Origin: Candidatus Accumulibacter regalis
GTDB lineage: Bacteria > Pseudomonadota > Gammaproteobacteria > Burkholderiales > Rhodocyclaceae
Direction of reading: 5' to 3'
Assembly (NCBI GenBank): GCA_000585075.1
Contig: JEMY01000076.1
Span: 1 to 55,938, forward strand
Length of the DNA stretch: 55,938 nt
Shown: positions 1 through 8,489 of the stretch, piece by piece
Layout of the letters: each line of letters opens with the position of its first letter
Position numbering within the stretch: position 1 is the first letter of the stretch
Made by a program: the position numbers and the translations under genes
Notes under the pieces: generated by a model
The model's input: only the letters and a program-made list of their open reading frames with translations
Database searches by the model: none
What the model was told of the DNA's origin: nothing

Positions 1-256
1 CTTCCCCGGCGCGGCCGACTACGAGCAGGCCGAGGCCTGGGCCGGTCTGCGCCCGGCGACACCGAGCGGCCGGCCGATCCTTGGCCGCAGCAGCTGCCGC
101 AAGCTCTGGCTCAACGTCGGCCACGGCGCACTCGGCTTCACGCTGGCGCTGGCCAGCGGCCGGGTGCTCGCCGACCTCATCGCCGGCCAGCCGCCCTTCG
201 TCGCCCTGGACGGCTTCACCCTGCCCGGCCGGGAAAGCAGCGCGCGAAACGCTTGA
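1..256 (+). CDS. dadA: D-amino acid dehydrogenase, C-terminal fragment (cut by window edge)
   Basis: This is the last 84 codons of an FAD-dependent D-amino acid dehydrogenase; the reading frame is open from base 2 to a TGA. The protein oxidatively deaminates D-amino acids at the inner membrane and passes electrons to quinone. The tail carries the family's FAD-closing signature, WAGLRPATPSGRPILG followed by LWLNVGHGALGFTLA, which is typical of the DadA small subunit. The N-terminal Rossmann fold lies outside the window, so domain integrity cannot be judged. The convergent gene downstream encodes an amino-acid binding protein, which is compatible with amino-acid catabolism but not proof of a link. 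Confidence 0.88.
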   Translation, partial: FPGAADYEQAEAWAGLRPATPSGRPILGRSSCRKLWLNVGHGALGFTLALASGRVLADLIAGQPPFVALDGFTLPGRESSARNA

Positions 257-350
257 TCTGGCGGCGCGACGTTCGCGCAGCGATGCCCGAAGGGGCAAGA
301 CCGGGCAAGGCGCGCGCAACCGCGGGCGCAGGGGTCGCGCCCGCTGTCGA

Positions 351-1214
351 TTACTCGGGCAGGCCGTTGAGAAGAACCATCACCTTCAGGACTTCGCCCG
401 GGTCGCCGAGCGGTCCGAACCACTTCTTGAGGACGGGGCCGATCTCGCCACTGCGATACAACTGCGCCAGCGAACGGTCGACGGCCAGTCGCATGTCCGC
501 GTCGCGGCGCATCATCAGGCCGTAGGGTTCGTAGGTGAACTGACTTTCAGCAAGGGAATATTCCGTTCCGCCCCCGCCGAGCAGCGCGGTGGTGATCAAT
601 ACCGTGCGATCGGCGGCATAGGCGGTCGCCTTCTTGCTCTTCAGAGCCGCCAAGGCCTCGTTGTGGTCCTTGACCTTGATCAGTTGCACGCCCAGCTTGT
701 CGTCGGCCGCCAGCTGAGCCATGGCCTTTTCGGTGGTCGTCCCGGAGACCACGGCAATGCGCTGCCCCTTGACGTCCTGCAGGGACTTCGGGTTCTCACC
801 ACGCAGATAGAGCAGGCTGGCGCCATCGACAAAAGTCATCAGGCTGAAGTCGAAGTCGGCGCGGCGCGACAGCGTCTGCGTGCTGTTGCCGCACTCGATA
901 TCGATCTCACCGTTCTTCACCGCGTCAAAGCGGCTTTCTGCGCTCACCGGCACCCAGTGCACAGTCAGCTTCGCGATGCCCATTTGCCTGGCAATGTCGT
1001 CCGCCACGCGCATGCACAGGTCGACGCTGTAGCCCTGGGCCTTCTTGTCGTCGGCGGCAAACGAAAACGGCGGCGAGTTCTCGCGGTAGCCGAGCTTGAT
1101 CGTCGAAGTTTCCTTGATCCGGGCCAGGGTCGATTGCTCGGCCGCTGCCGGGGCGGCAAGGAAACAAGAGGCTGTGACGGTGGCCGCAATGAAAGTACGC
1201 AATATCATCATCAA
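351..1214 (-). CDS. Amino-acid ABC transporter periplasmic substrate-binding protein (family 3)
   Basis: A 287-residue family 3 extracellular solute-binding protein of the glutamate/aspartate (GltI-like) type. Residues 1 to about 25 form a signal peptide ending in AAPAAAEQ. The mature protein opens with the typical strand TIKLGYRENSPPFSF and later has GEIDIECGNSTQT, the hinge and ligand-loop pattern of this family. It should bind a polar amino acid in the periplasm and deliver it to an ABC permease. No permease or ATPase gene is adjacent in the window, so it is either an orphan binding protein or serves a transporter encoded elsewhere. Three consecutive ATG codons are possible starts; AAGGA lies just upstream of the first. 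Confidence 0.85.
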   Translation of the reverse strand: MMMILRTFIAATVTASCFLAAPAAAEQSTLARIKETSTIKLGYRENSPPFSFAADDKKAQGYSVDLCMRVADDIARQMGIAKLTVHWVPVSAESRFDAVKNGEIDIECGNSTQTLSRRADFDFSLMTFVDGASLLYLRGENPKSLQDVKGQRIAVVSGTTTEKAMAQLAADDKLGVQLIKVKDHNEALAALKSKKATAYAADRTVLITTALLGGGGTEYSLAESQFTYEPYGLMMRRDADMRLAVDRSLAQLYRSGEIGPVLKKWFGPLGDPGEVLKVMVLLNGLPE

Positions 1215-1352
1215 TCCTTGGTTGACGGCTCGTTCGAGCCATGAAAGAACAACCGCTTGCCAGACGCCTTTTCGGCTTTCTACGGCGAATGGCCGCGCTT
1301 CATCGGTGCTGCACTGGTGATGGCGAGAAGGTCGCCGCTGGGCGGAAGACGT

Positions 1353-2018
1353 TCAGCCAGCGATGAATCCCTGTTTCTTCAACTCGCCGTCAATAAGGCT
1401 CGTGACCTCGTCGATGAGTTGCTGCCGGGAATCCGGGCTCACCGATTCGCTGGTCATCGTCCACAGCATTTTCCCGCCCGGGACGTCGTAAAGGATCGTC
1501 TCGATCATGTACCTGGTCTGTTGATAGGCATAGCCGGGGACGGCATACAGCGAAGCGTAGGCATAACGGCCGTAGCCGTAAAAAGACCCGTAGGGACCGA
1601 GCATTCCTGGCGCGAAATAGGTCTGCGGCGGCACATAGACGTTTTCCTTATCCACTGACGCCAGGCGGGCGGTCAACGCGCCGTCGAAGCCTTCTTTCTG
1701 AAGACGCGCCGAGAGTGCTTTCTCGTTCTGTTCGTTGATTTCCTTCGCCTCCGGGAACAGGGTGTAACTGGCGACGCCCTGCGTCCCCTCGGGGAACGAC
1801 GACGCCAGACGATCCTCGACCGTGCGGCGCACGGCGTCGTCGCTGGCCGCGATGTAGACCAGAACCTTTTTCAGCGCCGCGCCGCGATAAGCGGGATCGC
1901 GCCACTCGGAGATCACCGAAGTCGAGGTACAGGCGGTCAGAAGCGCCGTGAATAGCGCGGCAAGCAGGGTGCGACGGAGCAGGCTGAAGCCCATGGCGAA
2001 TTTCCGAAAGGTGCGCAA
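1353..2018 (-). CDS. Putative outer-membrane lipoprotein (DUF4136-like)
   Basis: A 221-residue lipoprotein precursor. A hydrophobic segment ends in the lipobox LLTAC at about residues 26-30, so the mature protein would begin with a lipidated cysteine followed by STSVISEWRDP. The opening motif, in which an SEWRDP-like element is followed by KKVLV, is familiar from DUF4136-type lipoproteins of unknown function. A Gly/Tyr-rich stretch (GPYGSFYGYGRYAYASLY) sits in the middle. A second ATG at residue 9 is an equally good start. The gene stands alone between the ABC binding protein and the divergent nasA. The family assignment is from motif recognition only and the function is unknown. Confidence 0.65.
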   Translation of the reverse strand: MRTFRKFAMGFSLLRRTLLAALFTALLTACTSTSVISEWRDPAYRGAALKKVLVYIAASDDAVRRTVEDRLASSFPEGTQGVASYTLFPEAKEINEQNEKALSARLQKEGFDGALTARLASVDKENVYVPPQTYFAPGMLGPYGSFYGYGRYAYASLYAVPGYAYQQTRYMIETILYDVPGGKMLWTMTSESVSPDSRQQLIDEVTSLIDGELKKQGFIAG

Positions 2019-2239
2019 TGGGGAATGAGTATAGCCCAGTGTTCGTCACCCGGCGCCGTCAGGCGCCGCGCGCCGGCTCATGAGCGGCCGCCGCCACCGC
2101 CCCGCATCAAGGCGGTCTCCGGCCCGCGGCGCACCACGAGGGGGCGCCAACGGCGATCGCCCGCGTGTCACGCCCTCCAGATCAACGACTTGCAGCCATG
2201 GCACGGCTGTTGCTTTGCACAAGCAGGAGCCAGGAAACC

Positions 2240-5011
2240 ATGCACAAGCAAGTCAAATCCACCTGTTGTTACTGCGGCGTCGGCTGCGGACTGCTGATCG
2301 AGACCGACAAGGACCGCATCGTCGGCGTGCGCGGCGACCCCGAGCACCCGGCCAACCTTGGCCGCCTGTGCACCAAGGGTGCCTCGCTGCACCTCACCGC
2401 GCGCCCCGACTATCGCCTGCTGCATCCCGAGCTGCGCCGTCAACGCCAGCTGCCGCGCCAGCGCGTCGGCTGGGAGCAGGCGCTCGACCATGCCGCCGAG
2501 CGCTTCGCCGAAATCATCGCCGCGCACGGTCCGGACAGCGTTGCCTTCTACATTTCCGGACAGCTGCTCACCGAGGACTACTACGTTTTCAACAAGCTCG
2601 CCAAGGGGTTGATCGGCACCAACAACGTCGACACCAACTCGCGTCTGTGCATGTCGTCGGCGGTGGCCGGCTACAAGCAGACGCTCGGCGCCGACGCGCC
2701 GCCGTGCTGCTACGAGGACATCGCCGTTACCGACTGCCTGTTGATCGCCGGCGCCAACCCGGCGGTCGCCCATCCGATCGTCTTCCGCCGCATCGAGGAT
2801 GCGCGCGCGGCCAATCCCGGCCTGCGCATCATCGTCATCGACCCCCGGCGCAGCGAAAGCGCGGCGATTGCCGACCTGCATCTGGCGCTCAAACCGGGCA
2901 CCGATATTGCGCTGTACAACGGCCTGCTGCACGTCCTGCTCGGCGAGGATCTGGTCGATCGCGAATATATTGCCGCGCATACCGAGGGCTTCGCCGCACT
3001 CGAACAGACGGTCGCCGCTTTCCCGCCCGCCGTGGTGGCCGAAATCTGCGCCCTCGCCGAGGCCGAGATCATCCAGGCCGCACGCTGGTTCGGCAGGTCG
3101 GCAGCGGCACTGTCGCTGTATTGCCAGGGGCTCAACCAGTCGTCACACGGCACGCACAACAACGCCGCGCTGATCCACCTGCACCTGGCCACCGGACAGA
3201 TCGGCCGGCCCGGTGCCGGCCCCTTCTCCCTCACCGGCCAGCCAAACGCCATGGGTGGCCGCGAAGTCGGCGGTCTGGCCAATCTGCTCTCTGCACACCG
3301 CGACCTCGCCAACCCCGAACACCGCGCCGAAGTCGCGCGCCTGTGGGGCCTGCCGTCGGTTCCCGCGCAACCCGGCAAGGCGGCGGTCGAACTCTTCGCC
3401 GCGCTCAAGCGCGGTGAAATCAAGGCGGTCTGGATCGCGTGCACCAACCCGGCGCAATCGCTGCCCGATCAGGGCACCGTGCGCGCGGCCCTTCAGGCCG
3501 CCGATTTCGTCGTCCTCCAGGAAGCGTTCGCCAATACCGACACCGCCGCCTACGCCGACCTGATGTTGCCGGCGACCACCTGGGGCGAAAAGGAAGGCAC
3601 GGTCACCAACTCCGAGCGCTGCATCACGCACATCACGCCGGCGGTGTCCCGCCCGGGCGAGGCGCGCGCTGACTGGGAAATCGTCGTCGACTTCGCACGC
3701 CGGCTCGGCGCCCGCCTCGCACAGCCGCTGACCGGGCAGCTCTTCCCCTACGCCAGTCCCGAAGCGATCTTCAACGAACATCGCGAGAGCACGCGCGGCC
3801 GCGACCTGGACATCACCGGCCTCAGCTACGCGCTGCTCGACAGCGCCGGACCGCAGCAATGGCCGTTCCCCGAAGGCGCGAGCAGCGGCCGCCGGCGTCT
3901 CTACGCCGACGGCGTCTTCCCGACTCCCTCCGGTCGCGCCCGCTTCGTCGCCGTCGAGCACCGGCCGACCGCCGAGAGCACTGACGACACGCACTCGATC
4001 AGCCTTCTCTCCGGCCGCCTGCGCGACCAGTGGCATGGCATGAGCCGCACCGGCACCGTCGCCCGACTGTTCAATCTCGACGACGAACCCCTGCTCTCGA
4101 TGCACCCCGCCGACCTGCGCCAGCGCGGCCTGGTCAGCGGCGATGTGGCGCACGTCGGCAATGCGCGCGGTCAGCTGCACGTGCGCGTCAAGCCCGACGC
4201 CGGCCTGCTGCGCGGACGTGCCTGGTTGCCGATGCACTGGGGCAGCCAGTTCATGAACAGCGCCGGCGTCAACGCGCTCACCCTCTCGGCGTGCGACCCT
4301 TTCTCGCAACAACCCGAGCTCAAGCATGCCGCGGTCGCTGTCGCCAGGGCCGACCTGCCGTGGCAACTGGTGATTCTGCGCCAGGCGGGCGCCGGCGAAC
4401 TGGCAGCGCTCGCCCTGCTCGCCAGGGCGCGCACGCTGCTCGCCGACTTCGCCTTTGCCAGCGTCGGACTCTACGGTCGCAGCGAACCGCTGGTGGTTTT
4501 CCGCGCCGCGCACGGCGAAGCGCTGCCCGAATCCCGCCTGCAGGAGATCGACGCGCTGTTCGGCCTTGACGCCGATGACGCGGCGATCGTCTATGCCGAT
4601 CAGCGCCGGCAGATCAGCAAGCGCGCCATCGCCCCGGACGGCAAGCTGATCGGCATTCGTCTCGCCGGCGAAACACTGGCGCAGTCGTGGCTCAAGGAGG
4701 TGATGGCCGCCGAGGTCGAAGGGCCCGGAGGCAGCGACGGCGCCGCCGCAGGGCTCGATCCGGCGCTCATCCGCTGGGCGCTCGCGCCGATCGGAAAACG
4801 ACCGGGAAAGCTGCCGCAGCGCAGCCGCGTGGTCTGCAACTGCGCCGACATCAGCGAAGCGCAGATCAAGGCCGACCTCGACGGTGGCGCGACGCTGACG
4901 ATACTGCAGGAGAAGCGGAAATGCGGTACCTTCTGCGGATCGTGTCTGCCCGAGTTGCGGCAGATGGTCGCCAGTCAGGCGCAGCGCAGCGCCACTGAAG
5001 CGGTGGCCTGA
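2240..5011 (+). CDS. nasA: Assimilatory nitrate reductase, molybdopterin catalytic subunit
   Basis: A 923-residue molybdopterin oxidoreductase that reduces nitrate to nitrite in the cytoplasm for nitrogen assimilation. The N-terminal [4Fe-4S] ligands C9, C12, C16 and C44 have the CX2CX3CX27C spacing of NapA/NasA enzymes. Molybdopterin-binding domains follow, ending in a dinucleotide-binding region around SGRLRDQWHGMSRTG. The C-terminus carries an extra BFD-type [2Fe-2S] domain (CNC at 866-868, then C899 and C902), as in NasA/NasC proteins. I chose the ATG preceded by AGGAG rather than an upstream in-frame ATG, because the family start lies just before the first cluster motif. ybiB follows after 20 bases. 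No nitrite reductase or nitrate transporter is in the window. Confidence 0.92.
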   Translation: MHKQVKSTCCYCGVGCGLLIETDKDRIVGVRGDPEHPANLGRLCTKGASLHLTARPDYRLLHPELRRQRQLPRQRVGWEQALDHAAERFAEIIAAHGPDSVAFYISGQLLTEDYYVFNKLAKGLIGTNNVDTNSRLCMSSAVAGYKQTLGADAPPCCYEDIAVTDCLLIAGANPAVAHPIVFRRIEDARAANPGLRIIVIDPRRSESAAIADLHLALKPGTDIALYNGLLHVLLGEDLVDREYIAAHTEGFAALEQTVAAFPPAVVAEICALAEAEIIQAARWFGRSAAALSLYCQGLNQSSHGTHNNAALIHLHLATGQIGRPGAGPFSLTGQPNAMGGREVGGLANLLSAHRDLANPEHRAEVARLWGLPSVPAQPGKAAVELFAALKRGEIKAVWIACTNPAQSLPDQGTVRAALQAADFVVLQEAFANTDTAAYADLMLPATTWGEKEGTVTNSERCITHITPAVSRPGEARADWEIVVDFARRLGARLAQPLTGQLFPYASPEAIFNEHRESTRGRDLDITGLSYALLDSAGPQQWPFPEGASSGRRRLYADGVFPTPSGRARFVAVEHRPTAESTDDTHSISLLSGRLRDQWHGMSRTGTVARLFNLDDEPLLSMHPADLRQRGLVSGDVAHVGNARGQLHVRVKPDAGLLRGRAWLPMHWGSQFMNSAGVNALTLSACDPFSQQPELKHAAVAVARADLPWQLVILRQAGAGELAALALLARARTLLADFAFASVGLYGRSEPLVVFRAAHGEALPESRLQEIDALFGLDADDAAIVYADQRRQISKRAIAPDGKLIGIRLAGETLAQSWLKEVMAAEVEGPGGSDGAAAGLDPALIRWALAPIGKRPGKLPQRSRVVCNCADISEAQIKADLDGGATLTILQEKRKCGTFCGSCLPELRQMVASQAQRSATEAVA

Positions 5012-5031
5012 AGACGTATCACGGAGAGAGA

Positions 5032-6042
5032 ATGGCGAAGAGCGAGGAAATGGAAGGAATCGACCTGGCAGCGGTCATCCGGGAGATCGGACGCGGCGCA
5101 GCCGGTGCGCGCGACATGCCCTGCGGCGCAGCAGAACAGCTCTACGGCGCCATTCTCGATGGGCAGGTACCGGACCTCGAACTGGGCGCCATCGCCATCG
5201 CCCTGCGCATGAAGACCGAAACAGTCGACGAGATGGCCGGCTTTCTTGCCGCGGCCAACGCGCGCCTGCCAGGCCTTGGCCGCCCACCCGGCCAGCTGCG
5301 CCCGGTCGTCATCCCGACCTACAACGGCGCCCGCCGCAGCGCCAACCTGACGCCGCTGCTGGCGCTGCTCGTGCAACGCTTTGGCGTACCCGTCCTGGTA
5401 CACGGCCTCGCCGACGACTACGGACGCGTCACCAGCGAGCAGATCTTCGCCGAGTTTGGTTTGCCGGCGTGCGCCAGCCTGGCCCAGGCACAGCTGGCGA
5501 TCGACGAATTCGGCCTGGCCTACGTGCCGCTGCCACTCCTCTCGCCCGGCCTCGATCGACAACTTGCCTTGCGCAGCCGTCTCGGCCTGCGCAACAGCGC
5601 CCACAGCCTGGTCAAGATGCTCGACCCCTTCCACGGCGAAGCCTTGCTGCTGGCAGCGGCGACGCACCCCGACTACATCACCAGCATGCGCGCCGTGCTC
5701 ACCGCCACCGGCGCACACGCCCTCCTCCTGCGCGGCAGCGAAGGCGAGCCCTTCGCCAATCCCAAACGCCGCCCGCAGATCGAGCATCTGCACGATGGTG
5801 CCTGCGACGTCCTCTTCGAAGCCGAACGCGACAGCCTCAGGGTCCTGCCGCAACTGCCCGCCACCTGCGACGCCGGCAGCACCGTCGCCTGGATGCACCG
5901 CGTCCTCGCCGGCGAAGCGTCGCTGCCGCTGCCGATCGCCAATCAGCTTGCCTGCTGCCTCTACGCCTGCGGCCGCGCCAGCGACTTCAACCAGGCGAAA
6001 GCGCTGGTCGCCGTCGAATGCAGCGGGCTGGCGGTCGCCTGA
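5032..6042 (+). CDS. ybiB: DNA-binding protein YbiB (TrpD2/anthranilate phosphoribosyltransferase fold)
   Basis: A 336-residue member of the nucleoside phosphoribosyltransferase class III fold, related to TrpD. It begins with the helical TrpD N-domain (ELGAIAIALRMKTETVDEM, then FLAAAN). The C-domain follows with VIPTYNGARRSANLTPLLALL and KMLDPFHGEALLLAA. In YbiB proteins the TrpD catalytic residues are lost, and the E. coli protein is known as a nucleic-acid binding protein of the LexA/SOS regulon. A ribosome site (GGAGAG) precedes the ATG. The gene lies 20 bases after nasA and is probably co-transcribed with it. The link to nitrate assimilation is positional only. Confidence 0.83.
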   Translation: MAKSEEMEGIDLAAVIREIGRGAAGARDMPCGAAEQLYGAILDGQVPDLELGAIAIALRMKTETVDEMAGFLAAANARLPGLGRPPGQLRPVVIPTYNGARRSANLTPLLALLVQRFGVPVLVHGLADDYGRVTSEQIFAEFGLPACASLAQAQLAIDEFGLAYVPLPLLSPGLDRQLALRSRLGLRNSAHSLVKMLDPFHGEALLLAAATHPDYITSMRAVLTATGAHALLLRGSEGEPFANPKRRPQIEHLHDGACDVLFEAERDSLRVLPQLPATCDAGSTVAWMHRVLAGEASLPLPIANQLACCLYACGRASDFNQAKALVAVECSGLAVA

Positions 6043-6101
6043 GGCGCCGCCGAAAGCAATCGTCGGGGCCCACCAGCCCCTGAACCACACGGAGTACCCC
6101 C

Positions 6102-6479
6102 ATGAAGCGCCAGAGAGCCACCGTCATCGTCGAGATCGACGGCAAGATCCTGCTCGTCGAAAACCGCGGCGGACTACTGCTGCTGCCCGGCGGCGGCATC
6201 AACGCGGACGAATCGCACGCCCAGGCGGCCGCCCGCGAACTCACTGAAGAAACCCGCCTGCTCTGCGCTTCGCTGCAGTTCCTCTTCAGCCACGAATCGC
6301 AGACCAATTGCCACCATGTCTTCCGCGCCAGCGCCAGCGGCACGCCGCTCGCCGGCGACGACGCCATGGCGCTGCATTTCTTCGCTCGCGGAGACCTGCC
6401 GCTGAGCGCCAGGATGTCGGCGGCAACCCGGCAGATCATCGAGCGCTTCGAGGACACATGCCCGGCAGCAGCCGGCTGA
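6102..6479 (+). CDS. Nudix hydrolase
   Basis: A 125-residue single-domain Nudix protein. The Nudix box runs from G31 to L53 (G31, E37, R45, E46, E49, E50), so all catalytic metal-binding glutamates are present. The glycine near the end of the consensus box is replaced by R52. Members hydrolyse nucleoside diphosphates linked to another moiety; the substrate cannot be told from sequence. The histidine- and phenylalanine-rich stretch TNCHHVFRASASG follows the box. The start follows a weak GGAG-containing leader and gives the usual family N-terminus. It lies 59 bases after ybiB and could be the last gene of that transcript. Confidence 0.85.
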   Translation: MKRQRATVIVEIDGKILLVENRGGLLLLPGGGINADESHAQAAARELTEETRLLCASLQFLFSHESQTNCHHVFRASASGTPLAGDDAMALHFFARGDLPLSARMSAATRQIIERFEDTCPAAAG

Positions 6480-7196
6480 CCCCGACGGCGAGGGGCAGCA
6501 GCCAACGCGCTTCCTCAATCGAGGGCGTCATGCAATACATGGCTTTCGCCGCGCTGGCAAGCAAGTGGAATGCTGCAAACGTGATCAGACTTTCAGCGAC
6601 CCTGACAGCAGCGTGAAGCCCGTGTCGCGACCGGCTTTCGCCCGGCCGATACCGCTGCCCTCGTCACCCACTCCGGGCAACCATTCCCCAGCCACCGTCA
6701 TTGCGAGGAGGCGTAGCCGACGCGGCAATCCAGTTCCATTCTCTGACGACTTATCCGCCACATCAGCCAGGCGAATAGCAAAACCTCTGGATTGCCACGT
6801 CGGCTACGGCTCCTCGCAATGACGTGCGGGCGGGTGTGGCGCCACCTTTCTGACGACGCTTTCAACACGCCGGACAGCCCTTGAAACCAACTCGTCGCTG
6901 GCATCCCTATGTTCCACACTGCGTGCAGCACTCTAATGGCGGCAGCCACCAGCCGGAGTTCCCGGAGCACTTTCCCTGAACTGCCTGCACACGGTCGATG
7001 CAAAAGCCCGGGACGCCGTCGGAGCTCAGCACGCGGCGAGCGATACACGCCCGATCACGCCAGGTGATCGCCCACTCGCATTTGAAATATCGGCGACAGG
7101 CGACTAGGGTTATAGGACCTGCTGACACTTCGCTGTGCGCAATCCGGAGCGTGTTATCAGGATTTCTTTCAATCCGGAAAAGACAAGGAGGACGCC
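6480..7196. other. Long non-coding stretch holding a palindromic repeat
   Basis: About 700 bases with no recognisable gene. The middle is a dispersed repeat with a long inverted repeat, listed separately. The part after the repeat has open frames on both strands, but none has a family resemblance, a convincing start or a ribosome site. An AAGGAGG just before the ATG at 7197 marks the beginning of the next gene. Confidence 0.6.
6682..6923. repeat. Dispersed palindromic repeat, full copy (REP/MITE-like)
   Basis: Two 38-base arms (6696-6733 and 6787-6824) are reverse complements at 36 of 38 positions. They start with CGTCATTGCGAGGAG, end in GGCAATCCAG and flank a 53-base centre. The flanks are part of the unit too: CATTCCCCAGCCACCGTCATT before the arms and CACGCCGGACAGCC...TTGAAACC after them recur in the copy near 47.8 kb. 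CATTGCGAG...CAATCCAG palindromes are, from memory, widespread in proteobacterial genomes. There is no transposase inside, so it would have to move in trans if it moves at all. Confidence 0.8.
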
Positions 7197-7625
7197 ATGG
7201 GATTTCTCGACAAGCTGTTCGGCGGCACGAAGGACTACCCACCGCTGCCGGAAGACAATGCGGCACAGGCCAGACTTGAGCAGGTGAAAGGCCCTCTCGA
7301 AGAGTTGGCCCAGCGCGTTTCAGACCCCCTGGAGGTGGTTCCAGCCGACAGACAGGCCTTTGTTTTTGTTGGCAAACCTCCAAAACGTTTTGGCATCGCA
7401 TGGGTCCACGACGACAAGGTGAGTGGCCTCAAGGAGCTGGCAGACGACCACAAACTGTCGCAGGTCGAAGTCGGGAAAATGATCAATGAACTGGGCCAAG
7501 CGTATGAGCATGCCAGCGCTGCACCGCGCTTTTCAACCGAGGTTGGCGGCAAGAAGGTGGTGGTCATCCCCTCCGACGGCCTCGAGCGGGAGGTTCATCA
7601 GATCATCGAACGCGCGACACATTAA
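7197..7625 (+). CDS. Hypothetical protein, 142 residues
   Basis: I do not recognise the family. The protein is soluble with no signal peptide or membrane segment. It starts with MGFLDKLFGG, a short amphipathic opening often seen on small cytoplasmic proteins. It continues through an acidic helical region (ARLEQVKGPLEELAQRV), a strand-like part with VGKPPKRFGIAWVHDD, and a C-terminal half ending in VVVIPSDGLEREVHQIIE. A very strong ribosome site (AAGGAGG) lies 6 bases before the ATG, which supports real translation. The gene is isolated, flanked by the palindromic repeat and by a decayed universal stress protein. Confidence 0.6.
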   Translation: MGFLDKLFGGTKDYPPLPEDNAAQARLEQVKGPLEELAQRVSDPLEVVPADRQAFVFVGKPPKRFGIAWVHDDKVSGLKELADDHKLSQVEVGKMINELGQAYEHASAAPRFSTEVGGKKVVVIPSDGLEREVHQIIERATH

Positions 7626-7939
7626 GCCTCGACCTGCCGCGAAGTCGGCGGCATCAGGCTGAGAGCCGCTCAGAGCGGCAAGGGAGGTCACTTACGGCGG
7701 GGTCACCACGGTGGCCCCGGCGCATTTTTGCGACAATGCCTTTCGCCGCGGTTCAGCCGCGCGGCCCGAGTCCGGAACGACGACTAAGGGGACTTCGCCT
7801 TTTCCTGCGCACGCGGGCGGCATTCACGCTGCATCGACTGCCTTCGCCGGTGACGGGGTGGCACGCATTGCGATGGCCTGCGTCGATCAATCGCACTTTC
7901 CCGAGCATCTGGCCGGACTACGCGGCCTGGGCCGCGTGA

Positions 7940-8152
7940 CGCCTGGCGACGCCGCTGGAGTTCCTGCACGTCGTCGACCACCATCCGGAGATCGGCTTTG
8001 GCGACGACGACGGGGCAATCGGCGCCGACGCGCCCAGGAAGAATTGCTCAGTCGCCCTCTCCAGCGGCGACGCACTGCGCAGTCTGCTCTTCGGCAGCAA
8101 GACCTCTGATCTGCTGCGCTCGGCCACCATCCCGACCCTGTTGCTGCGCTGA
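7940..8152 (+). pseudogene. Universal stress protein (UspA) remnant
   Basis: A reading frame without any start codon encodes LATPLEFLHVVDHHPEIGF, which resembles the first strand and helix of a Usp domain. It ends in LRSLLFGSKTSDLLRSATIP followed by TLLLR and a stop, the classic Usp C-terminal strand with the FGS nucleotide-loop motif. The segment joining the two (about DAPRKNCSVALSS) is far too short, so the middle of the domain is missing. The start is also lost: the same frame is interrupted by TGA at 7937-7939. I infer an internally deleted, decayed Usp gene. Confidence 0.5.
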
Positions 8153-8489
8153 CCTCCCGCGGCGTTCGCCCGAGGCGGCGGGAACGGGGACCTCTCTCGC
8201 GGCGTCGGACCTGCCCGCTCGTGATCCCGTCAGGTGACTGCATTGGGGCGCCTGTGCCGAGAGCCGGCGGGCGGGCGATACTAATAGGATTAGAATCAGC
8301 CTGACACGGCAAGCCCATAGACGCCGCACCCCGCTACACTTCCGGCCACGGCATCACCACTGGCGAAGGCCCGCGCCCCATGCTGCCTGCCGAACTGGCT
8401 CGCTGGCGGCGCGGGCCGGCAAGGCTCGCCGTGCTGCGCCAAGCCAGCCCGCTGGCTCGGCCGGCGTCGAAGACCACAGGATCCTCGCG
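8153..8489. other. Intergenic stretch, no gene seen
   Basis: About 340 bases between the stress-protein remnant and the PLD-FHA gene. Short open frames exist but show no family resemblance. An AT-richer patch (GATACTAATAGGATTAGAATCAG without its last bases, around 8278-8300) is the only plausible promoter-like part. No clear -35/-10 pair or terminator is visible. Confidence 0.4.

Noticed and set aside
2051-2068. Perfect 7-bp hairpin CGGCGCC-GTCA-GGCGCCG
   Set aside because: There is no T tract on either side and it lies in an intergenic GC-rich area; it is too weak to call a terminator or operator.
6682-6923. Insertion sequence
   Set aside because: The palindromic unit carries no transposase frame and no clear target duplication, so it is listed as a repeat only.
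6907-7401. Minus-strand frame with many Cys and Trp across the repeat flank
   Set aside because: It overlaps the well-supported 142-residue gene and the repeat, and has no ribosome site or family match.
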